Shown here: positions 10,209 to 21,374 of the stretch, in pieces | Numbering within the stretch: the first letter of the stretch is position 1 | How the letters are laid out: each line of letters opens with the position of its first letter | Source: Vandiemenella viatica | Taxonomy: Eukaryota; Arthropoda; Insecta; Orthoptera; Morabidae | Length of the DNA stretch: 64,000 bases | NCBI GenBank assembly: GCA_031002005.1 | Contig: CM061918.1 | Coordinates: 60,021,478-60,085,477, forward strand | Direction: 5' to 3' | Program-made: the position numbers and the translations under genes | The notes under the pieces: generated by a model | Told to the model about the DNA's origin: nothing | Seen by the model: only the letters and a program-made list of their open reading frames with translations | Database searches by the model: none

Positions 10209-13200
10209 GTAAGTGAGCCTATCCTATATTAGTTGCAAAGAAAGCTCAGTGCAGCAACCATTCAGACATAGGAGTCATCACTTGCCTGAGAGGTTTGACG
10301 ATAATAAAACATTGAATATCATTTCTGTAAACAAAATCATTTTTCTCAATAAGAAATTTTCTCTTGACGTATTCTACTTATCAATGAAGATTCTGAACCA
10401 TTGATTATTCTAGATCCTTGCAACTTGTGTTTTTTCTCTCATTCTATGTGGAGTAATGCTGTTATTTTATATAACAGTTTTTTAAAAAAATTAAGAATTA
10501 AAAGTGTCTTTTAAGTTTAGTCTGATTTTAGTTGTTTAGGGAGATTGATATAAAAAAAAATCTTATGGCTTTAAAAGTTGTGATTTTTTTCTTGGCTTGG
10601 TGTTGTACATCGAAACTTTTTCTATTTAGGCTACCATTTTTTCTGATGAAATCATTAATGCTGTATATTTCATGTTGGTATTTGAGCTTTGGCTAATGTA
10701 AATGTACAATGCTATATCAGCAAGTATTTTCGATGTGAATTTCTTTGGTATTGTTATTAATGATGAGCAGATTTGTGTATTGTATATTCTGATCCTCCTT
10801 TCAAACAAAAGTTCACATGTTGGTTGCACAGTTTGTGATACCTCAGTTTTACATCACCTCCAATTCAAAATCTGCACTGTGATGTCATAACCTGTTTTGT
10901 GGCTAACTGTTAACATGTCGTGACCACTTGGTTTGTAGCTACTATTTATAAGCTTCCCCTTTAAGTCTGGCCAGCAGACTACTTTTAACTTGTTTTGTGT
11001 TAAGTATAGCTCTCTTTAGAACAGTTTTAGCATTTAATGTATGCTTTGAATGATGTCAACTGTTTTCTTGTTAGTTTGTGTTTTTGGCACTGTGTGATAG
11101 CTTATCTTTTTTTTCATTTAAGCAATCTTCAAATTTTGTGTTATAACTGTTTAAAAGCTCAGTTAAATAAGGTGCTGATTTAGATTAAAATGTGCCCAGA
11201 AACTTTACAAAGCTATTTCTACCTAACAGTAATGAATACCAGTGCCAAAATTTTTATTTTTACCACCAAATTAATGGAACTAGGAACAATGGTATAAGGG
11301 AATTTCAATTAGGATGGAGAAAAACTGCATGCTGTTTACAGAAAGTTCATAGCAGGATGGTTACATCAAAACAAAAGTTGAACATAAAAAATTATCATTT
11401 CTACTGAAGTATTAAGTGGGTGGCTGCAGATGCTGTATTAAGGAAGCTTTCTTACTGAATTTGCCAAATAAATTAACACTATATTCTTATATCACTATCT
11501 GGACTAAAAACTCTAAGAGTTCACACCATTCCATTATTGAATTGATTAATGATGATGGCTCTTATGTCTTAATTAGTGCTCTACCATTGCTTCAGAACTT
11601 AGAACTATGTAAACTTTGTAATAAAATATTTAGAGATGTTTTTCTATGATGGTAATTATTTTCAGTAAGTTTTGTTTCTTTAAATTTATTAGTAGTAGTG
11701 GAGATATTGTTTATCATAATATTTTTTGAATGTTTCCACTCTAACGAGTTATTTGGCACATTTCTTGCAACTTGCTAGGAATTTTGTAGTTTTGATGGGA
11801 AAATGCATCTTTTCGCATCTGTCTGTGAAACGTGTAACTTCAATACTATGAGAAGTGTATTTTTGTTTGTGAAATGCGTGTTTTATGAGGCGGACATTGG
11901 GAACTGTTTGTGGATTCATGTAGGTGTTGCAGAAAACTGCCTAAAATCAGCATTCAGGACAGCCGATATGCTGGGTTTTGAACCTAGACCCACTATACTT
12001 GCCCAATCCTTTATTGATCCTTTAATGTGCGTAACCTCACTGCTGGATAGATATTGTATATAATTGCACCTAACCAAACTATTAAGGGAATAACTCGTCC
12101 AAACTATTCCATGTGTGTCTAAAGTAAAAAAGAATGGAACAATACACATTTTTCATTACTTTTTGGCCATTGATTGCAAAAAATACAAAATAACTACCAT
12201 AACTGGATTTTTCAATTCCTGCTGAACCAAAGATTCCACATACACACCAGTGCAAAGAATGTGTTCTTAGAGCAGACATTTTATAATCATATAGAGATCT
12301 TGCAGCTATATCTGAGAGAACAGCCTAACCAGTTTCCCAACTTTTTTTTTTCATATGTATGAAATTTTTTTAAAAATCCATATTAACTTGCAAGGAGTAA
12401 TAAGATACTTTAATAATTGAAATTTGCCTAGCAAGAAGGGTAATGATGAGAAAGTAATCGGTCAATTAAATAATGTCATTGACAAAAGGATTCTGTATCA
12501 GAATTGATTTATAGACAAGAGGGAAGAAATGATCACATTTTCTTTTTTGCAGTATGAATTAGTTATGGAGCAAATGCAAGGACCGGATTATGCATGTAGG
12601 ATGAGTGTTTGTAATATATATTGTGATTCTAAATTGATTTGCCACTAAACATCATTTATGATAGTTTCTCCCTAAAAATAGTCCTGATTGTTCGATTAAT
12701 GAAATTGTCAAAGTATTAACTTGGATAAAAAAAATCAGATATTTGACTATCCAAGTTAGAGTTTGGGAAAAAGGTAATATTACACTACATTCCAAGCCAT
12801 ACCATTGATTTGGTTGATTGTTTAGATTGAGAAGTTAATACTCATGTTTTGGATGATTTTCAAATCAAAATTTAAAATAATTTGATCACATTTCTTATTT
12901 ACAAAAATCTGCCAAAAGTATGGCTTCAAAATACTCTATTTAAAATCACTCGGCCGCGACTATTGTATATAGAGACAGTAAAATGTGAAATGCTGTGAAA
13001 TCATATATATTATTTCTAAAAGTTTTTTTTTTGTGACTAGTCAACTTTCTACCTTCATACTTAACCAGAAGTAATATATGAAGTATCATTTTAAAGATTA
13101 ATTTCTCCACTTTGATGATATCTGTAATTAAGAAAGGAATTTAAAAAAAAAAAAATTCAACCCATAAGCGGCAAAATTATGAATAATCAAGGTCACGCGT

Positions 13201-13585
13201 ATGTGATAGTTCAAGTCAAGCTGCTAGGTTCACTGATGTCGATAAGGAGTGATCACATTACCACTAAATTGCAGCACCATGTATCACAGAGGTATTGATT
13301 AACTGTTTCTTTTCTAGAATAAGGAGCTCTTCAGATATTTTTGTTTCTGCTAGGGAAACATTTCATCCTACTTGTTTCGTAAAACGTTGTGTTTTGCTAC
13401 GTACCTATTTCAGTTGACAAACAATTGCTACAGATGAGCCGGTTAGTCTTTTGTCTTACTACCTACCATCAACCTCACTATAAAATTCATCATATTTTAT
13501 TAAAGAAATTTTCTTATAGGGTGGTAATACTCTCGCCTCACTTTTTGGATTCTTGTGTTGTATTGATAAACATAATTGTTTGCAG
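10209..13585 (+). other. tropomodulin intron B-C
   Basis: AT-rich, with donor GTAAGT and acceptor TTTGCAG. Apart from a minus-strand SINE-like fragment at about 11885-12060 nothing is recognised. Short open frames inside show no coding features. Confidence 0.7.
11885..12060 (-). repeat. degraded tRNA-derived SINE of a second family
   Basis: The minus strand contains GGTTCAAAACCCAGCATATC followed by GGCTGTCCTGAATGCTG, a box-B-like motif and a body unlike S1. No clear A box, tail or target duplication was found, so the limits are approximate. Confidence 0.4.
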
Positions 13586-13806
13586 CGATCCTGGGTTTCC
13601 ACTCGATGATGAATCAGGACCAGTACCACGCGTCACTGCTGAACAAGGGTCAGCCAGTAGGTCTGGGCTGGGATGGTATCACCAAGGCCTCACAGCCTAA
13701 ACCTTACCCTGCGGAACCCCCCAATACCACCGACGTCGACGCCACTATCCGTCAGGTCCAGGACGACGACCACACTCTCGTTGATCTCAACTGGAACAAT
13801 ATCAAG
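13586..13806 (+). CDS. tmod: tropomodulin, internal exon C (start of the capping domain)
   Basis: Codes for 74 residues. The first two bases complete the Ala codon begun in the previous exon, giving AAILGFHSMMNQDQYHAS, the family's start of the leucine-rich-repeat capping domain. Further on are the PPNTTDVDATI segment and LVDLNWNNIK, the first LRR-like strand (LxxLxLNNI in relatives). The AG acceptor is at 13584-13585 after a T-rich tract. The donor GTGAGA starts at 13807 and the exon ends in phase 0. GC content and CpG count are clearly higher than in the flanking intron. Confidence 0.95.
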
Positions 13807-15129
13807 GTGAGATGCTGCTTCTCATACAGTCAGTGTGAAGCTTTCATTTTTACAATAATAAACTTTGATAAAAATTAAAAGGCAAATCAGATGCTAGTTT
13901 TCCAAAATTCTGCACTTGGGGTGAATACTGGAACTATGTAGCAAATCATCCAATTCTTTCCACCTTCTTCTCTTGGCTTTCTGTTGTTAATAAGCTAAAA
14001 AATTCTAATAAAACATAAAAAGGATTATACTTTTCTTGATAATGACACTTCCAATCTCTTTTACAGTAATGTCAGCTCAATGTTTTAAGTGCGGTAATCT
14101 CACTTCCTGTGCTGTTTGAAGAAGTTAAATGCTTTACAGCTTCAAATAAAAATATTTCATTCTTCATTACTGTAGAATTTTCTGTATGCTTGTAACGATG
14201 TAATCATTATATCTCTGTATTTCATGTATCTCGTGTTTTGTATAGTGAGGTTCCACGGTGAGTAGATAGTAATTTAGCTACTGAGTAATTTAAGTTGGTA
14301 GTAAAAGATTTTAAGTTAGCAGTTGGTAACGCTGCCTCTGGAGCAGTTGCAATAAGCCAGAAAATGTGTGTGTAGTGGTAATGGCTGTAAGACATGAGGA
14401 TTGTCACAATTAACGCCCCTGAGAGGCGACTAACAAAATGTAGTTATATATTTGTTCTTGTGATTTTTAAATAGTTTAGTGAAGAGTTAATATTGTAAAA
14501 GCTTGAGAGAAAACTGACTACGAAATATATCGTGAATAATATTAAAAGTGGATTTTTGTTAGATCATTTTTTAAACTGTTTCCCATCAGTAATTGAAGTT
14601 TTATGCTTAACTATTAAATTTCATGTAATGTGGGCTTTCGTCAAAGATACCATGGCCAAATAGTTTATCAAAATCTATGACGTGTCCGCCCTTGCGGTAA
14701 TATGTTGAGTAGCTTGCAAACAGCTCAGCAAATGTCGTCTAACTTGAATGGAAAGAAGAAGAAAACGGAAACGCTAAAGGGTCTTATGTTACAGGCTTCA
14801 AATTTGCTCCTTGGAATTTTTATATTTTGTCACTTATGTAATTAGTTGTTTGTGGTTCAAATGATTCAAGACTATGATGTGTGGCATGTACTTCGGTATG
14901 ACAATATTTGACCCCACACTGCTACTTGTGGAATAATACACTTGACAATTTTGGATCATGCCACTCTAATCCATATTTGTCATGATGTCACTATCATTTG
15001 TTTGAACACGTCAAAGATTTAGGTGGTAGGAAATGTTCCAAAGACAAAGAGGTACACAAGTTTTTATGTATACACATTATTGGACTCTATGGAAGGAAAT
15101 AGTTTTGTATTTGTTCTGCTATCTATTAA
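13807..15129 (+). other. tropomodulin intron C-D, first part
   Basis: AT-rich non-coding sequence with no recognised repeat. It ends at the TTAA (15126-15129) that is the target site of the piggyBac relic. Confidence 0.6.
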
Positions 15130-15447
15130 CCCTTTGACTGCTGTTGACGTGTATACACGTCATGCTGCCTGCTGGCCCCGAGTGCTAATGACGAGTTTAG
15201 ACGCAGCCACCGGTTTTCCCCTGAGTGCTGTGGACGAATTAAGCCGCACCCGCCTGCCGCTACCTGAGTGCTGATGACGAATATAGACGCGCTGCTACCT
15301 GAGTCGTACAGCAGACTTGACGGCCCATTTCTCAATAGCCTGTCACTAGCTTATCGTCCGAATGTTTGTCTGTAGGGAGCCTAGGCATTGCTCTACAGTT
15401 CACTATTCAACAGAAATTACATCAGTCTCCTTTGTGTCCTGTATTTT

Positions 15448-16110
15448 ATGAAGAAAATGGCAAGACGTCATGGGTGCATTGAGGAAGAAATCATGGAGAT
15501 TCTTACGAGGAGTGACACCGAGGATGAACTACTTGATTTTGATGGAAGTGATAGCTTTTCCACAGAATCGGAAGGCTGTAGTCATAAACCATACTCGTCA
15601 GCAGGGGTGACAATTCAGTCTCATGTTTCGACAAGAGATGTTAGTTGTTTTGAATCTGAAGAATCAGAAAGTGATAGTGAAACGCTTACGAAGAAATTAC
15701 GTCTTAGTGATAAATCTGACTGGAAAGAAAATGATTTTCGTCCAGTTAGTTACGCATTTGATGAAACGCTGTCGGGACATGTGTGTCAAATAGGGAATGT
15801 GCCAAATAATCTATCAGTTTTCGTGTTATTTTTTTACAGAAGAACTGATGAAATATATAGCTGATGAAAAGAATCGGTTTTATATAACCACTATGGAGAA
15901 TATTCCAGAATCAGTGCATTCTTGAATATCAAAGTGGAAAGATGCTGAATATGATGAAATTTTTTGTTTCATAGCTATTTGTCTTCTGATGCATCGCGTG
16001 AAAAAAATTGAAAATTAGCTAATATTGGACCAGAGATGTTCTTCTAAATACCGCAATTCTTGGTGAACTTAGGTCCAGATACCGCTTTTTGTTACTTTGG
16101 TGAGGTTTCG
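15448..16110 (+). pseudogene. piggyBac transposase relic, N-terminal part
   Basis: Starts MKKMARRHGCIEEEIMEIL (a second ATG lies at 15457) and runs through an acidic serine-rich stretch (TEDELLDFDGSD, then FESEESESDSE), typical of piggyBac N-termini. A frame shift near 15836 moves the reading to EELMKYIADEKNRFY, then a stop, then ISKWKDAEYDEIFCFIAICL, which matches the conserved start of the catalytic domain (xxxWxxxTxxExxxFxGxxLxMG). More stops follow. The downstream catalytic core is not readable. Confidence 0.75.
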
Positions 16111-16562
16111 TGAGATTTCTCCGAACACCCCCCCCCCCCCCATTTCAACTCACGTAATAATGGACAGACACTTCACAGCTTTGAAATGTTGAAAAATCTG
16201 TTGAGTACTTATGTGGAACAAGTTTTATCAAAGAAACAAAATTACGTATAATCGGGTAATTACGAAGCGCAGCAAACATTCTGTCTACATCGAGATATTT
16301 GGGAAGCTACATCTACAAAGATATTCCGCAAGCCAAATTTTGGTGTGGGGCGGAGGCTGCTTGTGCAATTATCATTTATAGGTGTCTTATTATATTCGTG
16401 AATAGCGGGAAGAAAAATCAGATGCCTTTAACTATCTGTATGAGGTCGAATATCTCTAATTTTACAGTCGTGGTCTGAACGCGGCGTGTAAGTGTGGAAG
16501 TAAAATATTTCTAGCATCTTTTTCTAATCGACAATCTTTCAACAATAAAACACTAATACAGT

Positions 16563-16825
16563 CAGGGCCGCATTTAGGCTCTGTGGGCCCCTAGGCTATA
16601 CATGTGGTGCGGGCCCCCTGTCGCCAGTGGCTGGATGATTAAATTTCGAAATATTCGAAATTCGACCTAAAAAATTTATGGGCGACCTTTTTTTTTTTTA
16701 GCTCTACTACCTGCCCAGGCGAGCTAGGGTCGTGGTGAGGGGCCCCTCTTTGTGGTGCGGGCCCCCCTTTGTGGTGCGGGCCCCTAGGCTACAGCCTATG
16801 TAGCCTATGCTTAAATGCGGCCCTG
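16563..16825. mobile_element. 263-bp hAT MITE nested in the piggyBac relic
   Basis: The termini CAGGGCCGCATTTAGGC and, inverted, CAGGGCCGCATTTAAGC are near-perfect inverted repeats. An exact 8-bp target duplication AATACAGT lies at 16555-16562 and 16826-16833. The CAGGG start and 8-bp duplication define a hAT-type non-autonomous element. Internal GGTGCGGGCCCC motifs are repeated. It is younger than the piggyBac copy that hosts it. Confidence 0.92.
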
Positions 16826-17539
16826 AATACAGTAAGGAACCTATAGAAAATTGAAGTTGTTATAAACGGGTATGCAAGAAAGAACGGTAAACTATTGAGG
16901 TAATTTTAAGAATCACAACGATTTCGACAAAAGTTGCAAAAATCGAGTAAAAAACTACAAACAAAATATAACTATTAGTCACGAAAAATAGGGTTAATGA
17001 TTGTTTGATTCTGCAGTAATTTATTTGCAGAGAAACTTTGTAGTAAGAGTATTTATTGTGTATGAGGCGTGAGAGGTCATGCCAGAAATGTTCAGCACAG
17101 GGCGGTTGGGGCAGCGCGGGCCGCTGCGTCCCCAGGAATAATCACTTAGCACAGGTAGCCGGCCTCAGCGCGGCAGGTAGACGATCCGTCGTCAGCAGTC
17201 AAAGGGTTAATTGAATGAAGTGGGATTTTTCATTCTAAATTCTCACATTGAAGCAGTTAACTTTCTAAATTAAAATAAATATTGTAGAAAGTTGGGGGGA
17301 AAGTAGAACACACCTTTTTTCAGGAAAATTAATATTAATTAAGAATTCTAAAAGGTGGAGCTGAAGCTCATTGATTTGTTTGTGGTTTGTTTTGTGTGAA
17401 AGGGATACATCTTAACTGTTGAAATAAAGCATATTATTATTTGTTGTAGTGTAGCAAGGAGTTGTTGAAATCTCTTGTGTATTTTTATTGCTTTTAGAGG
17501 AATGGTAGCAGCAACCTGGCAAAATGTCAAAAAAAGTCT

Positions 17540-17598
17540 AAAACATAAATCAGTATTGGTCAGTCCTTGCTCAATACCTTTGTATTCCTTGTTCCTTT
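17540..17598 (+). repeat. SINE S1 fragment left of MITE copy 2
   Basis: GTATTCCTTGTTCC just before the MITE corresponds to the S1 segment GAATTCCTTCTCCCC. The matching 3' part resumes at 17979 and runs to about 18023 (TCTAATGACTTCAGAGTTGATGAGCCATAAA). The left boundary is uncertain because the fragment is short and degraded. Confidence 0.5.
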
Positions 17599-17978
17599 GG
17601 GACCGTGCACAAACTACGTGGCTTGGTCCAGGGGGGGGAGGGGTTGGCTGGAAGGCTACGCTGGGCTACGTGGGGGGAGGGGGGGTTCCGAGCTAGACCA
17701 CATAGCTTTCCTTTCATAACATTTTTCACAGTTAAAATGAGGAATAGAACTCACAACAGCATGTGAATATTTATTTCCTTCAGTAAATTATCTCCGAATG
17801 TAATTTACAATAGTCTGACAAGAGAAAACAGTACAAAATGTCTTCTGGAATCAAAAGGGAAAAAAGCTACGTGGTGGGGGGGGGGGGGGGTAGAGGCTAA
17901 AGCCACGTAGGGCTACGTGGGGGGGAGGGGGGGTACACAGGGGGCCAAAATGGGGCTACGTGGTTTGTGCACGCTCCC
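17599..17978. mobile_element. Harbinger-like MITE (family H1), copy 2
   Basis: A 380-bp copy with ends GGGACCGTGCACAAACTACG and, inverted, GGGAGCGTGCACAAACCACG. TTT flanks both sides (17596-17598, 17979-17981). It is very G-rich on this strand, with runs of up to 14 G near 17877 and several GGGG tracts. It is inserted inside a SINE S1 copy. Confidence 0.8.
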
Positions 17979-18039
17979 TTTCCTCTCCTGGTTCTAATGA
18001 CTTCAGAGTTGATGAGCCATAAAACACCAAGAAGGACAC

Positions 18040-18282
18040 CTAGTATGGTGGGTTAGTGGTAATGCTCTGGCCTTGCATTTGGGTGGCCGCAGGTTCGAAT
18101 ACCTGTCTGGACATCCAGATTTTGGTTTTCCATAATTTCCCCAAATTGCTCCAGGCAAACGCTGGGATGCTTCCTTCAAAAAGGCCATAGTTGAATTGCT
18201 TCCTTTTCCTTGTCCCCAGTCCTTTCACACATCTAATTACCTCTACATTTAGAAGGAGGAAACCCATAAGCAAATAAAAAAA
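18040..18282 (+). repeat. tRNA-derived SINE (family S1)
   Basis: Head TAGTATGGTGGGTTAGTGG, box B GGTTCGAATACCTG, body with CCAGATTTTGGTTTTCC, and tail AACCCATAAGCAAATAAAAA. It directly follows the remains of another S1 copy and ends about 150 bases before tropomodulin exon D. Confidence 0.85.
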
Positions 18283-18435
18283 GGAAGAAAGTATGTATTT
18301 TGCTTACATGCTTTCTGTGAATGTAGCTCTTCTTTGCCTAGTTATCGGGTAATCGCCCAGTTGAAGTAGTATCTAATGAAAATGATATGCACATTTTTCC
18401 AGCAATTATCAAAAATGAATATGTATGTTTTCCAG

Positions 18436-18590
18436 AACATCTCTGATGAGAAGTTTGAGCAGCTGTTTGCAGCATTGCCACAGAACACTCATCTGGAAAC
18501 ACTCAGCTTAAGCAACGTGGGACTCACCGACAACTCGGCAATCAAACTGGCCGATGCCCTGGAACGCAACACCACTCTGCGTGTTGTGAA
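18436..18590 (+). CDS. tmod: tropomodulin, internal exon D (LRR)
   Basis: Codes for 51 complete residues plus two bases, starting NISDEKFEQLFAALPQN and continuing ETLSLSNVGLTDNSAIKLAD. This is a textbook tropomodulin leucine-rich repeat, with LSLSNVGLTD as the strand and turn. The acceptor is TTTTCCAG and the donor GTGAGT starts at 18591. The exon opens in phase 0 and ends in phase 2. The last codon is completed by the T that opens the next exon, giving VVNVETNF, the conserved LNVESNF motif of the family. Confidence 0.95.
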
Positions 18591-21277
18591 GTGAGTTTTG
18601 CTTGTTCCTCAGCTACCTCTTCAACATTCTTAAGATTTATGTATGTAATTGTTTGTCTCTGGGAAAGTTTCTCCTTGAAAGTTGGTTGCTCTTTATTTTT
18701 ATATTTTTTGTTCAGGATTAAACTATCTCTGTATGTAGGTTACGATAGTCTGACAAGAGAAAACAGTACAAAATATCTTCTGGAATCAATAGGGAAAAAG
18801 CTACATGCCATGCGGGGAGGGAGAGCGGTTGAGGCAGAAGCCACATTGGGCTTTGTTGGTGGCGGGGAGGCAAAATGGAGTTACTTGGTTTATGAACACT
18901 CCCTTAGGAAATTTAATTAAAAGCTGATAAAGAAAGCACTCTGTGTCATAGACAATTGTTAGATAATAAGACCATATATATATACCAGCAACAATAGAAA
19001 ATCGATAAGTAAACCCTGTTGTTGGGAGTAACGGAGAATTTTGTGATTGTGTCTCTTCCTGCCATTACTTGTCATTGGCAATGATCCTTCTGTCTTACTG
19101 TATTTAGGTTTGTGAAAGTTTACGTGAACACAAACAGTGTAAAAGAAATTGTAAGATAACATGCCATATTATGCGGAAATCATGGAAGTTGTTTGGGAGA
19201 GTTAATCACTGTTCTACAGTTCCCTAATTAATATGCTTAATTATTTAACATACTAATAAGTATTTTAAATGGTTCAATGTATGGATGCTAGGCTGGATGG
19301 ACTCATACTGGGAGGCAGAAAGTAGTTTGTCAATATTAAATAGGTAAAAAATTGACTGAATGATAGTTTAATAACTTCTGAATGATAAGATACCCAAAGA
19401 TAGCCACCAGACCAATAAGATTATACAGATTTCATTATCTGAAGATTACAGATTCAGTGGAAATTAATTTAAACGAGATGTGTTAAGCAAGCAGCTGGCC
19501 TAACAATCAATATTTCTGTTACACCACTCGACACTGTTCATTTGTCTTCTGCACTGTTCACAAATACATTCTGTCAAATAAACACAACTTCTGCTCATAA
19601 TCCTTTTCATTTTACTTGACACCCATTCCGGCACATTAACCACTCCCGAGATCAACCGTTCACATCACTCATCCCCAAGCTAGTCCATAAAATCCTGACT
19701 TTGTCAGGTAATCGGGTGAAAGAATAGTTTTGTTTGAATTTGGTCTTCTTTGATTCTCATTTTTACGTTTATCAAGATTAATTTTACCATCAGTGGATGA
19801 AAACCAACTTGTAGTGAAATTAAATATTTATATTTTACAGTTTTGAAAATAAGTTTGTTGGTTGCTTTTCATATTTTTATTTTATTTTTTAGCAGTTTAG
19901 GGTCAACTACAGAATAAATCCAAGTAACTAATCAGTATTTCTATCAGACTATATTCATGGAAATAAATTTTTAGCTATTTTAAAATTATCCCCGACTGTA
20001 ACTGGTGGAATTTATTACGTTAAAAAATACTTTTCCTGTGTTGTCTCTGTGAAATGCTTAACTACTTTGAACTATAAAAATATCCTTGTGCTGAAAAATT
20101 GCTATTTTGTAATGTTGTTGCAGACCATTAATAATGCCTTTTTTTAAATAAATAAATAAAATGATCTTAAATGTTTCACCCCACATCGAGGCAAGATCAG
20201 GTATGATTTATGAACATTGGTATTGTTAAGGTTGTAACTATCTTAATAACACGATATGGAACTAACTTGTCACTTGTAATGACTCAATGAGAGGCAAAAA
20301 GTATATGCATTAAATTAAAATGTAAAATAGTTGTGTTGGCATTATTTATCAACATTTAACTGAATATGTTATTTGTTAGGTTTGTTTTTCATATCAGCCC
20401 TACTATATCAGTCATTGCTGATTGATTGATATAGAACACAAAATCTTAAAGTATTATTTAACTGTATCTGCTGTACATATGTGAATAATTAAGAATTTAA
20501 TTATGCTTTTTAAGCTGGTATCTTTCCTTTCCTCTGCTCCAGCAACAACTATCACATAATGCAGTAGTCTAGATTTATTATTTTGCTTTTCTTATTTAAT
20601 TGTCCAGGGTCCAGTTGTGCAGATTGCTTCACACTACAGTCTAAAAAATTTCGAATTTGACATTTAACCCTGCAAAGATTGCTTTATGTACTCTACTGTT
20701 CAGATTCAATGTTAACCGATAGTTAGTGGAGACAGAGAATTGTGCTACCTCTTACACTTGGTTCTCCTTATGGAGCATCCGACTATTCTTCAGGTTTGGA
20801 CTAAGTTACATTAAAATATTTTATTCTGCTAATTTGGTCTTTTTCTGTTTGGTATTTTAGCTTACTTCCTTCCCTTCCTCATGGTTGTTCATTGTTTCTC
20901 TTTCCCTTTCTCTTTCTCATGGTTGTTCTTTGTTTCTGATTCCTCCTTTGTCCACTTACTGTGTATTCATTTACAAATAACCAAAGAGTTGTCACTTACT
21001 GTTACCCTCCGTATACACTTTGTTTTACTGCTGACAAAGTGCCCAAACCCCTAAATTCCTTGAAGAGATGTAGTTCATCTCCTGGAAATAAGACCTTGGC
21101 TATACAGATTTTTCATAAAGTAACTTGTACGAAGAAAAACATATGGCCAGTTGTTCCACAAATGACCCAATTATTTATTATTTGTGCTATTTCTTGGTTT
21201 TATGCTACAATTTTTACTTACCCTTTACTCTATATTTGATATGACTGTGTAATGGGTATTCTTCTCTTATTTTACAG
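18591..21277 (+). other. tropomodulin intron D-E
   Basis: Canonical borders. It holds the truncated H1 MITE at 18700-18903; the remaining 2.4 kb is AT-rich with no recognised repeat or coding sequence. Confidence 0.65.
18700..18903. mobile_element. Harbinger-like MITE (family H1), truncated copy 4
   Basis: Shares the internal ATAGTCTGACAAGAGAAAAC segment and the right terminus (GAACACTCCC) of family H1. The left terminus is missing and the G tracts are eroded. Unlike the three full copies, no SINE is seen around it. Confidence 0.6.
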
Positions 21278-21374
21278 TGTCGAAACAAATTTCATCAGCC
21301 CTCCTATCATTGTGAAACTCATCAAGTCTCTTCTTGCAACAAAGACAATAGAAGAGTTCAGATGTTCTAATCAG
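21278..21374 (+). CDS. tmod: tropomodulin, internal exon E (LRR)
   Basis: Codes for 32 residues, VETNFISPPIIVKLIKSLLA through EEFRCSNQ, in the phase set by the previous exon. The NVETNFIS turn and the EEFRCSNQ strand are the next LRR of tropomodulin. The acceptor is TTTTACAG and the donor GTATGG starts at 21375. The exon ends in phase 0. No frame damage is visible. Confidence 0.94.

Larger units (their letters stand above)
15130..17206 (+). mobile_element. degenerate piggyBac element with TTAA ends
   Basis: The ends are CCCTTTGACTGCTG at both sides in inverted orientation (15130-15143 and 17193-17206). TTAA flanks both exactly (15126-15129, 17207-17210), the target used by piggyBac. The left subterminal region holds three roughly 35-45-bp iterations of GAGTGCTNNNGACGANNNNNG. 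It carries the transposase relic at 15448-16110 and a nested hAT MITE at 16563-16825. At 2.08 kb it is near the size of full elements, but it is inactive. Confidence 0.88.

Noticed and set aside
15388..15864. Host gene of 158 residues
   Set aside because: It lies between TTAA-flanked inverted ends and continues after a frame shift into piggyBac transposase sequence.
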